This document shows, one piece after another, positions 35,482 to 44,974 of a DNA stretch of 64,000 bases; position 1 is the first letter of the stretch; each line of letters starts with the position of its first letter. Under the pieces are notes generated by a model that saw only the letters and a program-made list of their open reading frames with translations, did no database searches and was not told the origin of the DNA. The DNA is taken from contig JBIICI010000001.1 in assembly GCA_044238935.1 (NCBI GenBank), positions 176,091-240,090 of the forward strand, given 5' to 3'. The position numbers and the translations under genes were made by a program. The stretch comes from JBIICI01 sp044238935. Lineage in GTDB: Bacteria > Pseudomonadota > Alphaproteobacteria > Micavibrionales > Micavibrionaceae.

Positions 35482-36639
35482 CTACCCATGCTGTGTATGA
35501 TGCTGAACAATTGCATCCGCATCGATGCCCACAAATTCATTGATTGTCTTAAAGCCATCACGACGCATATTGGCAGCGATTTCTTGGTTGATTTGCTGCA
35601 ATAATACAGGGCCGCGATAGGCAAAACTGGTATATAATTGTACCAATGATGCACCAGCACGCAAACGTACATAGGCATCATGCCCATTTTCAATCCCCCC
35701 AACACCAATGAATGGGATTTTCCCTTTAGTATAAACATAAGCAGCGGCAATAAAATATTGCGCTTTTTCTTTGAGATAACGTCCGCTCAATCCCCCTGCT
35801 TGCCCTGCAAAATCAGTGGGCAAAGAATCAGGACGATCCAATGTGGTATTGGTTAGAATCACCCCGTCTAATTTTAAATCAAGGGCAATATCCAAAATCT
35901 GATAAAGCTGTTGCAATTCCATGTCAGGGGCAAGTTTAATTAAAATAGGCACTCTTTGATTGGTCGACGATGTTGCATCCCGTAAATCAATAAGCTCTTT
36001 TAACAGGGGGCGTAAATTTTCAGGCTTTTGAAGACCACGCAGACCGGGTGTATTGGGTGATGATATATTGATGGCAATATAATTGGCTCGGTCTGAAAAT
36101 AATCCTAATAGAATTTTATAATCCCACAAAGGATCTGTTTGATCTTTGTTCATACCAATATTCACGCCGATAATATGATCACTCAGCATGCTATTGGGCA
36201 ATTGAATCGGTTTTGATTTTTGTTTTTTTAAAAAATGATCTAAACTATTTTTAAAATGATGAATCCCTTTATTGGGAAAACCCATCCGATTAATAATCGA
36301 CATGTGTTCGGGGCAACGGAAAATACGGGGTCTGGGGTTACCCTCTTGGGCTTTCGGGGTCACTGTGCCTACCTCAACAAATCCAAACCCAAAATGACAC
36401 ATAGGTAAAATCATATCGGCATTTTTATCAAACCCTGCCGCCAATCCCACAGGATTGATAAAATCCATCCCCAGTACTTTTGTTTTCAAAAGAATCTGAT
36501 CCACTGCAGTTATCTTATAGCGTGGTAAAAGCCATAGAGGCGTTTTTGCCATAAAGGAAAGCGTTAAAATATGGGCAAATTCGGCATCCATTTTTGTTAA
36601 GACAAAATGTGCACCTTTTAAAATAGCTCTACGAATCAT
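35482..36639 (-). CDS. pyrD: dihydroorotate dehydrogenase (quinone)
   Basis: A 385-residue class 2 enzyme with an N-terminal amphipathic/membrane helix and an FMN barrel. Signature segments are NPVGLAAGFDKNADM, VEVGTVTPKAQEGNPRPRIFR, RMGFPNKG, and ISSPNTPGLRGLQ with the catalytic Ser, plus GVGGIENGHDAYVRLRAGASLVQLYT. It oxidises dihydroorotate at the inner membrane and passes electrons to quinone. It overlaps pgsA by 4 bases. Confidence 0.94.
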   Translation of the reverse strand: MIRRAILKGAHFVLTKMDAEFAHILTLSFMAKTPLWLLPRYKITAVDQILLKTKVLGMDFINPVGLAAGFDKNADMILPMCHFGFGFVEVGTVTPKAQEGNPRPRIFRCPEHMSIINRMGFPNKGIHHFKNSLDHFLKKQKSKPIQLPNSMLSDHIIGVNIGMNKDQTDPLWDYKILLGLFSDRANYIAINISSPNTPGLRGLQKPENLRPLLKELIDLRDATSSTNQRVPILIKLAPDMELQQLYQILDIALDLKLDGVILTNTTLDRPDSLPTDFAGQAGGLSGRYLKEKAQYFIAAAYVYTKGKIPFIGVGGIENGHDAYVRLRAGASLVQLYTSFAYRGPVLLQQINQEIAANMRRDGFKTINEFVGIDADAIVQHHTQHG

Positions 36640-37427
36640 GAATCTTTTTCTTCTGGTGCAACAACAGGTTCTGTTGCCACCTCTTTTTCGGGTTTTACCT
36701 TGGATTTCAAAGATGCCAAGCCTTTTTTCGTGGTGTCTTTGTTTTTTATCTTTTTCTCAGTTTTCTTATCTGTGACGGGTGCTGGTTTTTTCAAAATTTT
36801 TCGGCTTTGTTTTGGGGCATCAACAATTTCCCCTTCCGCAGCAAAGGGTACAACCATTGGATCAATAATCGTGATTCCCTCAGGCGCAAAAACATCATGC
36901 CAAACTTGGATAAAATATTGATACCCTGTATAAACGGTTAAGCCCGTGGCAATCAATAACCCCAGAACTCCTAAAAACAACATATAGCCATTGAGCGGTG
37001 AAATAATCAGCAAACCAATCGCAATCATTTGCGCGGTTGTTTTCCATTTTGCCAGCTTACTCACAGGAATGGTAATATTTAAAGGCCCCGTATATTCACG
37101 CAATCCTGCCACTAATAATTCCCGCAATAAAATCAGTAAGACAAAAAAGACCATCACCCCATAGATAATGCCAGCATGGATCATGGTCACCAAGATTAAT
37201 AAAACAAAGATTTTATCTGCCAAAGGATCTAAGAAACGACCAAAATCAGAGGACTGATTAAATTTACGCGCAATCCAGCCATCTGCAAAATCTGTCAACG
37301 CACACAGACCATATAAAAATAGACTCAGCCAAACCCCCCACACATCCTCGACATATAAAAAGGCCAACAAAACAGGCAAAGTTACCAAGCGTGCAAGGGT
37401 TAGGATTGTTGGCAAGGTCAGGATCAT
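36636..37427 (-). CDS. pgsA: CDP-diacylglycerol-glycerol-3-phosphate 3-phosphatidyltransferase with Lys-rich tail
   Basis: A 263-residue membrane enzyme of phosphatidylglycerol synthesis. The CDP-alcohol phosphotransferase motif is complete (DFADGWIARKFNQ...GRFLDPLADK). After the last TM (about residue 170) the protein carries an unusual cytoplasmic extension of about 85 residues, rich in Lys, Glu, Pro and Val, which typical PgsA (about 180-200 residues) lacks. The extension looks disordered. Its role is unknown. Confidence 0.9.
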   Translation of the reverse strand: MILTLPTILTLARLVTLPVLLAFLYVEDVWGVWLSLFLYGLCALTDFADGWIARKFNQSSDFGRFLDPLADKIFVLLILVTMIHAGIIYGVMVFFVLLILLRELLVAGLREYTGPLNITIPVSKLAKWKTTAQMIAIGLLIISPLNGYMLFLGVLGLLIATGLTVYTGYQYFIQVWHDVFAPEGITIIDPMVVPFAAEGEIVDAPKQSRKILKKPAPVTDKKTEKKIKNKDTTKKGLASLKSKVKPEKEVATEPVVAPEEKDS

Positions 37428-37513
37428 AAAAGGCTGTCCATTTCGTCAGAAAAAATTTTTCAAATAATGCGTTATTGTAAACTGTTTTACGTGACAAAAC
37501 AATAGGATGTTGC

Positions 37514-39334
37514 CTACTGTTTTTCCACTTTTTTATCCGCATCCTCATCGCGCCCCCACAGGGAAACTTTGACCCCCATCGACCGCATAATCACATATTG
37601 CTGCAGGGAGGATAACAGGTTGCTCACAGACCAATAAATGACCAAACCTGCGGCAAAGTTTGACAAAAGATAGGTCATGAAATAGGGCATCATTGCCATG
37701 GCTTGCGCCTGTGATGGATCTTGGGATTTGGGATTCAGGCGTTGTTGAAGAATAAGGGTAACCATCATCACCAAAGGCCACGCGCCAATATGCAGGAAAG
37801 ACGGCACATTCCAATCAATCAATCCAAACAATGTAAAGATATTAGTAGGATCAGGAGCCGATAAATCCTGTATCCAGCCAAAAAAGGGCGCATGACGCAT
37901 CTCAATGGTAATGGACAAAACCTTATATAATGAAAAGAAAACAGGAATCTGAATCAGAATCGGCAAGCAACCTGCCATGGGATTGACCTTTTCCCGTTCA
38001 TATAATTTCATGATCTCTTGTTGTAATTTTGGTTTATCGTGCCCGTATTTTTGACGCATTTCGGTCATTTGTGGGCTGATTTGACGCAATTTCGCGAATG
38101 ATTTGAACGACATATTTGCCATAGGAAACATCAGCAATCGCAATGCCATACAAAATAAAATTAGGGCAATCCCAAAATTTCCAACAAATCCATACACAAA
38201 ATTCAACGCATGAAAAAAAGGCTTTGTTAAAAAATACCACAGACCAAAATCCACAGCCAAATCAAAATGGGGGATTTTTAAACTTTTTTCATATTTTTCC
38301 AAAAGGTCAATTTTCTTTACACCCATGAAAATATTAAATTCACTGCTGCCTGTTTTTCCTGTTGGAATTTCAATGGCTTGTCCGCGTAAATCCACTTGAT
38401 ATTGTCCCTCACGATAAGGGGCAGGGCGACCTGCAACTTTTGGTGTTGCGTTATTTTGATATTTAAATTGCACATCAAAAGCCTGCCCTTGGGTTGGAAC
38501 AATCGCGTTTAACCAATATTTGTGCGTGATTCCAATCCATCCTTGTGTGGCTTGACCCGATGGCAACGCATTTTTCTTTGTCGCCATTTTTGCCATTTTT
38601 GCGTAACGCACTTCTTCTAAATCATGGTTTAAATAGGCAATTAATCCCTCATGCGCGACACTGCGCGTTAATTGTTCGTCTTGTAAATTTTGTTCATTCA
38701 CCAAGGCATAGGGAAAGAGGGTGATCGTTTTGCCCGTATGGTTTGCCACACGCTGTTTCACATGCACCATAAAATGATCATCTAAGGTGATGTCACGGTA
38801 AAAAATTAACCCTTGCCCGTTATCCCACGATAAAGTCACAGGCTTATTGGCTATGATCGCTGCATCTGGGGTGTCGGGTTGCCATATTGTGTCTTGATTG
38901 GGAACATTGATCGCTTTATCCAAACTTAACCAACCTGTTTCATTAAAAAACACATGATCTGTTTTCGCAGGGGATAGCAAAATAACAGGATCTTTGCCTT
39001 TGACGGTTTGGAAATATTTCAACAGACTTATATCATCAAAACGACTCCCCTTAAGGGATAAAGACCCTGTGATATTATCATTTTGAAGGAATAAACGCGG
39101 TTGTGCGGTTAAGACACTTAAGCGATTTTGCGGTGTGTTTGTCTCTGATATGGTTGTATCGGGCGCTTGGATAGCGGCTGTTTTTTGCGCCATGGCCTCT
39201 TGTTTTTGCAGCAAGACTTGCTGTGGTTTTAGGACAAAGTGATCATAGCTCAGCCATAAAATCAGGGATAAGACAATAAATAAAATCATATTGCGTTTAT
39301 CGTCAGGATGCATATCTTCGGGGCGTTGTTGCAT
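37514..39334 (-). CDS. yidC: membrane protein insertase YidC
   Basis: A 606-residue YidC/Oxa1-type insertase. It has an N-terminal TM (RNMILFIVLSLILWLSYDHF), a large periplasmic beta-domain (about 55-350), and the conserved C-terminal five-TM core with MFPMANMSFKSFAKLRQISPQM, PMAGCLPILIQIPVFFSLYKVL and the LLSNFAAGLVIYWSVSNLLS helices. It inserts membrane proteins with or without SecYEG. It lies downstream of rpmH-rnpA-yidD, the usual order. Confidence 0.95.
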   Translation of the reverse strand: MQQRPEDMHPDDKRNMILFIVLSLILWLSYDHFVLKPQQVLLQKQEAMAQKTAAIQAPDTTISETNTPQNRLSVLTAQPRLFLQNDNITGSLSLKGSRFDDISLLKYFQTVKGKDPVILLSPAKTDHVFFNETGWLSLDKAINVPNQDTIWQPDTPDAAIIANKPVTLSWDNGQGLIFYRDITLDDHFMVHVKQRVANHTGKTITLFPYALVNEQNLQDEQLTRSVAHEGLIAYLNHDLEEVRYAKMAKMATKKNALPSGQATQGWIGITHKYWLNAIVPTQGQAFDVQFKYQNNATPKVAGRPAPYREGQYQVDLRGQAIEIPTGKTGSSEFNIFMGVKKIDLLEKYEKSLKIPHFDLAVDFGLWYFLTKPFFHALNFVYGFVGNFGIALILFCMALRLLMFPMANMSFKSFAKLRQISPQMTEMRQKYGHDKPKLQQEIMKLYEREKVNPMAGCLPILIQIPVFFSLYKVLSITIEMRHAPFFGWIQDLSAPDPTNIFTLFGLIDWNVPSFLHIGAWPLVMMVTLILQQRLNPKSQDPSQAQAMAMMPYFMTYLLSNFAAGLVIYWSVSNLLSSLQQYVIMRSMGVKVSLWGRDEDADKKVEKQ

Positions 39335-39388
39335 AGTTTTAGGCTCTTATCATCAAATTTGAATTCATTTTGTTACGATGTTTATAGA

Positions 39389-39643
39389 TCAATCACAATG
39401 ATCAGGCAATCCCTTCTTATCAGAACAAGACGGCACGGGATCAATGATCGGGTGTTTTGACCAAGGGTGACAGCGTGATAATCGTTTTAATCCCATCCAT
39501 CCTCCGCGTATGATACCATAATGCTGAATCGCGTGATACATATAAGAGGAACAGCTGGGGGAATAACGGCAGCAGATTGGGAATAGGGGGCTGATAAAAG
39601 CGCGATAAAATCGAACACAAAACAGGAATAGGCCTTTTATCAT
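39389..39643 (-). CDS. yidD: membrane protein insertion efficiency factor YidD
   Basis: An 84-residue protein with the YidD signature: RFYRAFISPLFPICCRYSPSCSSYMYHAI and WMGLKRLSRCHPW. The start at 39643 is chosen because the conserved MIKGLFLF helix begins there and the ATG sits next to the rnpA stop codon. It is thought to assist YidC-dependent insertion at the membrane. Confidence 0.92.
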   Translation of the reverse strand: MIKGLFLFCVRFYRAFISPLFPICCRYSPSCSSYMYHAIQHYGIIRGGWMGLKRLSRCHPWSKHPIIDPVPSCSDKKGLPDHCD

Positions 39644-39644
39644 A

Positions 39645-40037
39645 TTATGCCTCAATAACGGGCTCAAGAACAGGAAGGGCAAGGCGGCGCAAACACCAAA
39701 TTAAATCTTTTTTCATTTGTTCATATTTATACCCGACGGCATCATGGCGGGCAATTAAGACATAATCATACCCAGCCACAGCATGTTGTGGCAAGATTTC
39801 CCACAATAACGCCCGAAATTGGCGACGCACACGATTCCGAATCACGGCCTTTTTTGATATTTTCTTGCTAACGGTAAATCCGAATCGGTATTTTTTTTGT
39901 GCCTGAGGTGTACTGGGGGCGACTTGTAAGGTGAATCCTTTGGATGTCCATCGAACGCCCGTGGATTGCAGACGCAAAAAATCGGATCGTTTCTTTAAAC
40001 AATCCGATTCTTGAATGTGTATTTTTGATGCAAACAC
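39645..40037 (-). CDS. rnpA: ribonuclease P protein component
   Basis: A 130-residue RnpA, the basic protein that helps the RNase P RNA cut tRNA 5' leaders. The RNR motif region KKAVIRNRVRRQFRALL is intact, as are FGFTVSKK and the N-terminal LKKRSDFLRLQSTG. The start ATG is about 30 bases downstream of the rpmH stop codon. The operon order is rpmH-rnpA-yidD-yidC. Confidence 0.94.
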   Translation of the reverse strand: MFASKIHIQESDCLKKRSDFLRLQSTGVRWTSKGFTLQVAPSTPQAQKKYRFGFTVSKKISKKAVIRNRVRRQFRALLWEILPQHAVAGYDYVLIARHDAVGYKYEQMKKDLIWCLRRLALPVLEPVIEA

Positions 40038-40066
40038 GCGCTATTATATCGTTTTTGTGGCAGCAA

Positions 40067-40201
40067 TTATGCGCACAAAACGTTACGACCCTTGGCACGG
40101 CGGCGTGCTAAGATCGCACGACCTGCGCTGGTTGCCATACGCAAGCGAAAACCGTGACGGCGTTTACGAACAAGATTATTAGGTTGGTAGGTGCGTTTCA
40201 T
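40067..40201 (-). CDS. rpmH: 50S ribosomal protein L34
   Basis: A 44-residue basic protein beginning MKRTYQPNNLVRKRRHGF, followed by RMATSAGRAILARRRAKGR, the L34 signature. It is the first gene of the rpmH-rnpA-yidD-yidC cluster. The 139 bases between it and the NodT-type lipoprotein gene hold its promoter region, and I see no other feature there. Confidence 0.97.
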   Translation of the reverse strand: MKRTYQPNNLVRKRRHGFRLRMATSAGRAILARRRAKGRNVLCA

Positions 40202-40340
40202 CGCGGTAGCCTCTAAAAAAAAGTAATCTAAAAATATTTTAAACTGTGTAAAAGATAGATTGTGTTAGCAGAATTATAGGATTTTTGTCAAGTGTTGATA
40301 CACAATAATGTGCAAAAAGCGATTTTTTCTCAAAATATCC

Positions 40341-41693
40341 CTATAACCCTAACGCTTTTTGCAATCGGATATAGGCAATCGCAGCTTGGGTTTTGATGGT
40401 GATCATATTGATGGTGGCTTGATCCAATTCTGTTTGTGTGGTGGTGAGATCAGTCATATCTGTCAGGCCACGATCAAAGCGTTCTTTGGCAATGGCAACA
40501 GTGGATTGGCGGCTTTTTAACGCTTGGGCTTGGGCGGCAATTGTATTTAGGCCGTTTAAATAATCCGATAAAGCCGTTTTTGTTTCTTGCAGGGCTTCAT
40601 TGACCGTGTTCTCATAGGATAAAGCGGCTTGTTTTGTGCGCTCATCTGCGGCATTGACCGCGCTGCGTAACTTTCCGAAATTAAACACAGGCGCACTGAC
40701 CCCTGCCGCCAGTGACCATAGCGGATTGCTGGGCGTGCCAAAAGGAATATCGCCTTTTTGTGCGCCGTAAAAATTCGATAGGGTTAAGGACGGCCAAAGA
40801 TCTGCCTCGGTTTGTTTTAATTTTGCCTCTGATTCCAACAGATCAGCTCTGGCTTTTTTAATGTCGGGGCGGTTATACAGATTATCAATGGATAATTTAA
40901 CAATTGTGATTGCCTCAGGCACTTGGATGGTCAGCGGTTTGGCGTCTTTCAGCTTTTTCTCAATACTGCCGTCGCGAATCGCTAACAAGCGTTCAATTTG
41001 ATATTGTGCGGCATTGGATGCGCCTTGGGCTTGGGGAAGTGTTGTTGCGGTTTGGGCGCGCTGGGCAATGGCACGCTCAAGGAAGGACGCATCCATCAAT
41101 CCCGCCTGTGTACGGCTTTCTAAAATACTGATTTGATCATTTTGCGATGCTAACAGATCATTGATTTCCCGAATGGTTTGTTGCGCTTGACGCCATTCAA
41201 CAACCGCGCGTGCCAAATCCGCAATGATCACATTGCGCGCATCATCCAAAGCGGCAGCTTGGGATTGTTGCTTTGCATCCGCGGCCTTATTTTTGGCACG
41301 GGTGCGCCCGAATAAATCAATTTCCCACGACGTATCCAACCCGATTTGGGATAAGCTCATAAGACGGGGTAGATTAACATTGCTACGCATGGCTGATCCT
41401 GCGGCAGCGATTTCAGGAAAGAAAGCGGCGATGGCTTGGGTTTTTAAAGCGCGTGATTCTTTTAGACGGCTTTGTGCAATTTGAATATTCAAATTCTGAT
41501 CTAAAATCTGCCCTGCAAAATCATTCAGCAACGGATCATTAAAATGTTTCCACCATGTCGCATTTTGTGCCACATTTTGCGTTAAGGAGGCCGTAACCGC
41601 CTCATTCTCTTTTAATGATTGTTTTAAAGGGGCAGGGGCGCATCCTGTTAAGAGCAGGGAGATGGAAAAAATGGGGATCAGATAGAATTTCAT
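40341..41693 (-). CDS. NodT/OprM-family outer membrane efflux lipoprotein
   Basis: A 450-residue protein with a lipobox at residues 15-18 (LTGC, C18 acylated), followed by a TolC-like fold with duplicated helical hairpins (ILESRTQAGLMDASFLERA; AKERFDRGLTDMTDLTTTQTELDQA). Members are the outer membrane channel of RND or MFS multidrug pumps. No pump or adaptor gene is beside it, so its partner is unknown. It is divergent from ihfB. Confidence 0.9.
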   Translation of the reverse strand: MKFYLIPIFSISLLLTGCAPAPLKQSLKENEAVTASLTQNVAQNATWWKHFNDPLLNDFAGQILDQNLNIQIAQSRLKESRALKTQAIAAFFPEIAAAGSAMRSNVNLPRLMSLSQIGLDTSWEIDLFGRTRAKNKAADAKQQSQAAALDDARNVIIADLARAVVEWRQAQQTIREINDLLASQNDQISILESRTQAGLMDASFLERAIAQRAQTATTLPQAQGASNAAQYQIERLLAIRDGSIEKKLKDAKPLTIQVPEAITIVKLSIDNLYNRPDIKKARADLLESEAKLKQTEADLWPSLTLSNFYGAQKGDIPFGTPSNPLWSLAAGVSAPVFNFGKLRSAVNAADERTKQAALSYENTVNEALQETKTALSDYLNGLNTIAAQAQALKSRQSTVAIAKERFDRGLTDMTDLTTTQTELDQATINMITIKTQAAIAYIRLQKALGL

Positions 41694-41866
41694 GCAATAA
41701 CGACCTTATATTTTTATTTTTTATACCCTCTTAATATGGCGTATTTTTGGCAGAATTTACAGGGTCTTATTCATCAATAGAAATTGCCCACTTTTTTATT
41801 AAAAATATACATCATTCTATTGAAATGATTTGCAGTTATATTAGATATTTAGTAAACAATTGTCCC

Positions 41867-41872
41867 TATAAT
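41867..41872 (+). promoter_or_regulatory. candidate -10 element upstream of ihfB
   Basis: A perfect TATAAT 37 bases before the ihfB ATG. No good -35 lies at 16-18 bases. A second candidate, TTGAAA (41820-41825) with TAGATA 16 bases later, is just upstream. The 41694-41909 region is AT-rich and holds no gene. Confidence 0.3.
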
Positions 41873-41909
41873 AAAAATGACCAAAGCGATTTGTAAGGGA
41901 AGATAATTT

Positions 41910-42194
41910 ATGACACGATCAGAGTTGATCAAAAAATTAGCAGAACAAAATCCACAGCTTTATTTACGCGATATTGAGGCCTTGGTGGATACTGTTTTTG
42001 AATCTATTACAGAGGCATTAAATGCAGGAAACCGTGTTGAACTCAGGGGGTTTGGGACATTTTCTGTTAAATCTCGTGAGGCTCGAATCGGTCGCAACCC
42101 ACGCACAGGGGAAACTGTTCAGGTTGCCGCCAAAACACTGCCCTTTTTTAAACCGGGTAAGGGATTGCGTGACCGTTTGAATGATGAGAAATAA
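41910..42194 (+). CDS. ihfB: integration host factor subunit beta
   Basis: A 94-residue HU/IHF-family DNA-bending protein. MTRSELIKKLAEQ, VELRGFGTFSVKSREAR and GRNPRTGETV, with FKPGKGLRDRLN, match IHF-beta better than HU. The RNP loop carries the Pro that intercalates in DNA. The pyrF start lies within its last codons, so the two are probably co-transcribed, an order also seen in other alphaproteobacteria. Confidence 0.9.
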   Translation: MTRSELIKKLAEQNPQLYLRDIEALVDTVFESITEALNAGNRVELRGFGTFSVKSREARIGRNPRTGETVQVAAKTLPFFKPGKGLRDRLNDEK

Positions 42195-42939
42195 AATACC
42201 CACAATTTATGTCGCGATTGATACGGGCAATATTGATCATGCCTTGTCTTTATCGCATGCTATCAACCAAGTGAATCAATCGATTTATCATGATTCTCAT
42301 CCAAAATGCCAATTTGGCATCAAATTGGGATTAGAATTTTTTAATCATCATGGCACGCATGGGGTTACAAAGATCAAAACCAGCGTTGCAGACATCCCTT
42401 TGTTCCTAGATTTAAAATATCATGATATTCCAAACACAGTCGCAGGCGCCCTGCGTGGTGCTTTGCAATTACACCCTGATTTTGTAAATGTGCATGCGTT
42501 GGGGGGGGCGGAAATGATGCGTCGTGCCCGCGATATTGTGGATGATAATGCGGCGTCTTCCTCCCACACAATAAGCACAAAAATTTTAGCTGTTACAATT
42601 TTAACCAGCACCAATCAATCTGATTTACAAAGAATCGGTATGGAAACCCCCTTAACAGACCAAGTCCGACGTCTTGCGCAATTATCTGCTGAATCAGGGA
42701 TGGATGGTGTTGTTTGTTCTGCGCATGAAATTGAAGATTTGCGACGTGATTTGGGGAATGATTTTATCCTGATGGTACCAGGGATTCGCCCTAATAACAG
42801 CGCCCATGATGATCAAAAACGCATCATGGCCCCAAACCAAGCCTTTCATATCGGTGCAACGCATTTGGTGATTGGTCGCCCGATAACCCAAGCCGATAAC
42901 CCTGTTGAAGCAGCGCTGGCGATTTATCACAATCTTTAA
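42181..42939 (+). CDS. pyrF: orotidine 5'-phosphate decarboxylase
   Basis: A 252-residue TIM-barrel enzyme forming UMP from OMP. The catalytic Lys/Asp array is in FLDLKYHDIPNTV, and MVPGIRPNNSAHDDQKR plus ATHLVIGRPIT form the phosphate-binding loop. It overlaps ihfB by 14 bases; an ATG one codon later is equally possible. Confidence 0.94.
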   Translation: MMRNKIPTIYVAIDTGNIDHALSLSHAINQVNQSIYHDSHPKCQFGIKLGLEFFNHHGTHGVTKIKTSVADIPLFLDLKYHDIPNTVAGALRGALQLHPDFVNVHALGGAEMMRRARDIVDDNAASSSHTISTKILAVTILTSTNQSDLQRIGMETPLTDQVRRLAQLSAESGMDGVVCSAHEIEDLRRDLGNDFILMVPGIRPNNSAHDDQKRIMAPNQAFHIGATHLVIGRPITQADNPVEAALAIYHNL

Positions 42940-42944
42940 AAAAT

Positions 42945-43709
42945 CTACGTTTCGAATTGTTCTTTTAAAATGCGCTCCTCCAGATTATGGTCGGGATCGC
43001 TCAGCAGGCTTATATATTGGCTTTTGTCTTGGATAATCGTCACGCTGCGTACATCCCGAATCTCTGTAAAATCCGCTGTGGCACTGACCGGACGCTTTAC
43101 AGGCTCAAGGATTGTGAAGGATACATGATTATGCGCTGGAATCAACGCACCGCGCCAACGCCTTGGCCGAAAAGCCGAAATGGGGGTCATTGCCAAAATA
43201 TTGGAATTAAGTGGGATAATAGGGCCATGCGCTGATAGATTATATGCCGTACTGCCGGCAGGGGTGGATAGCAAAATGCCGTCACAAATCAGCTCTGATA
43301 ATCGTTCTTTGCCATCAATATGCACCTGAATTTTAGCGGCTTGGCGTGTTTCGCGAAACAAAGCGACTTCGTTATAGGCAATGGCAGTGGTCTCCCGACC
43401 ATCCTTGGTGGTGGCAATCATTTTTAAGGGGCTTAAGCGGACTTGTTGCGCATTATATAAACGCTCTTTGAGGTTTTCAGGCGTATAAGGATTCATCAAA
43501 AATCCCACTGATCCCCGATTCATCCCGTAAAAGGGTTTGTGTAAATAGCCATAACGATGAAACGAATCAAGCAACGCGCCATCACCGCCCAAGACCACCA
43601 GAATATCCGCCTCTTGGGGGGTATGAATGGGGTAATGTTCCTTTAAAACCGCCCGCGATTGCTTGGCATCTTCGGTATCTGCCGCAATGATCGCGATTTT
43701 AGGCAGCAT
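42945..43709 (-). CDS. nadK: NAD kinase
   Basis: A 254-residue NAD kinase. The GGDG motif is at residues 41-44 (VVLGGDGALLDSFH). YGMNRGSVGFLMN, the NE-x-x-L-like AYNEVALFRE, and the TPAGSTAYNLSAHGPII loop are conserved. It phosphorylates NAD to NADP. It overlaps pyrE by 11 bases on the same strand. Confidence 0.93.
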   Translation of the reverse strand: MLPKIAIIAADTEDAKQSRAVLKEHYPIHTPQEADILVVLGGDGALLDSFHRYGYLHKPFYGMNRGSVGFLMNPYTPENLKERLYNAQQVRLSPLKMIATTKDGRETTAIAYNEVALFRETRQAAKIQVHIDGKERLSELICDGILLSTPAGSTAYNLSAHGPIIPLNSNILAMTPISAFRPRRWRGALIPAHNHVSFTILEPVKRPVSATADFTEIRDVRSVTIIQDKSQYISLLSDPDHNLEERILKEQFET

Positions 43710-44349
43710 AATTTTCCTGCCATTGTGTGGGATTATCTAAGAATTGTTTGACCTGTGCTAAGGTTTCTTTATTGAAATAGTTTTTTTCCTCGGCGACCTT
43801 CAAAACCTCATGCCATGTCGTCAGCGCATGAAGTTTAACCCCCCAATCACGCATATTGACTTCACTTTGGGGGAAAATGCCGTAATGAAATACAACAAAG
43901 GCATGCTCCACGATTGCCCCTGCATCGCGTAGCGCATCAATAAAGACTTTTTTGCTGCCGCCATCTGTTTGCAAATCTTCAATCAGCACAACATGTTGCC
44001 CGTCTTGCAAATGCCCCTCAATTTGCGCCATACGGCCAAAGCCTTTGGGTTTTTTGCGAACATAGAGCATGGAGATGTTTAATCGCTCCGCCAAAAACGC
44101 CGCATAGGGAATGCCTGCGGTTTCCCCGCCTGCCACGGCATCAATTTGTGCGATATTTGTGCGCAACATATCTGCGCCCAAATCCATTAAACGGCTGCGT
44201 TCCGTGGGGTATGATATTAAACGGCGACAATCCGTATAGACGGGGCTTTTTTTGCCCGATGTTAAGGTAAAAGGCTCAGCGATATTGGCTGCCACTGCCC
44301 CTGTTTTTAATAAAATTTCTGCGCATTCTAAAGCAATATCTGTTGTCAT
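43699..44349 (-). CDS. pyrE: orotate phosphoribosyltransferase
   Basis: A 216-residue type I phosphoribosyltransferase. LTSGKKSPVYTDCRRLISYP is the orotate-binding region and VVLIEDLQTDGGSK the PRPP loop (the family motif VEDVxTTGxS, here with LQTDGGS). It converts orotate and PRPP to OMP. The neighbouring nadK overlaps it. Confidence 0.9.
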   Translation of the reverse strand: MTTDIALECAEILLKTGAVAANIAEPFTLTSGKKSPVYTDCRRLISYPTERSRLMDLGADMLRTNIAQIDAVAGGETAGIPYAAFLAERLNISMLYVRKKPKGFGRMAQIEGHLQDGQHVVLIEDLQTDGGSKKVFIDALRDAGAIVEHAFVVFHYGIFPQSEVNMRDWGVKLHALTTWHEVLKVAEEKNYFNKETLAQVKQFLDNPTQWQENYAA

Positions 44350-44380
44350 TCTTATATCCTTAATCTTCTATTCCAACAGC

Positions 44381-44974
44381 CTAATATGGATGAGGTAAAC
44401 AGGCAAGAATATTCTGCAATCCGCGCATGGTTTGCGCGCGATTTTCGCCGCTATATAAAATAAAATCGGCGTGAATTTTTTTAAACGCATCGGGATATTG
44501 TTGCGCTGCAATCCTTTTAAAAACCGCATGATCCATGCCTGTGCGTGCCTGTACGCGTCGTTTTTGAACGAAAATTGGGGAGGATACACAAATCACATAA
44601 TCACACATTTTTTGCCCATTAGTTTCAAATAATAACGGAATATCCAAGGCAATCATGGGGCATTGCAGGCGTTTTTGGATTTGAATAAAGCGCGCTGTGT
44701 CTTTTTCAACCAAGGGATGGAGCAGGGATTCCAATTGTGCCTTTGCTCGTTTATCCTTAAAGATCAACGCCCCCAATGCACGGCGATTAATCTGGTGCTC
44801 TGCAGTTTTAACATGGGGAAACAGCTCTGTAATTTGTTGTATCAGCTCAGTTTCTTGCAATAAATCATGCACGCACGCATCTGCATCATGGACGGGTATA
44901 TTTAAGTGCCGCAACAGATTAGATACGGTGGATTTACCCATGCCGATTGATCCTGTGATACCCAAAATAATCAT
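44381..44974 (-). CDS. coaE: dephospho-CoA kinase
   Basis: A 197-residue P-loop kinase for the last step of CoA synthesis. Walker A is at residues 8-15 (GSIGMGKS). HDADACVHDLL and ALDIPLLFET are family hallmarks. It overlaps aroE by 4 bases in an apparent maf-aroE-coaE operon. Confidence 0.94.
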   Translation of the reverse strand: MIILGITGSIGMGKSTVSNLLRHLNIPVHDADACVHDLLQETELIQQITELFPHVKTAEHQINRRALGALIFKDKRAKAQLESLLHPLVEKDTARFIQIQKRLQCPMIALDIPLLFETNGQKMCDYVICVSSPIFVQKRRVQARTGMDHAVFKRIAAQQYPDAFKKIHADFILYSGENRAQTMRGLQNILACLPHPY

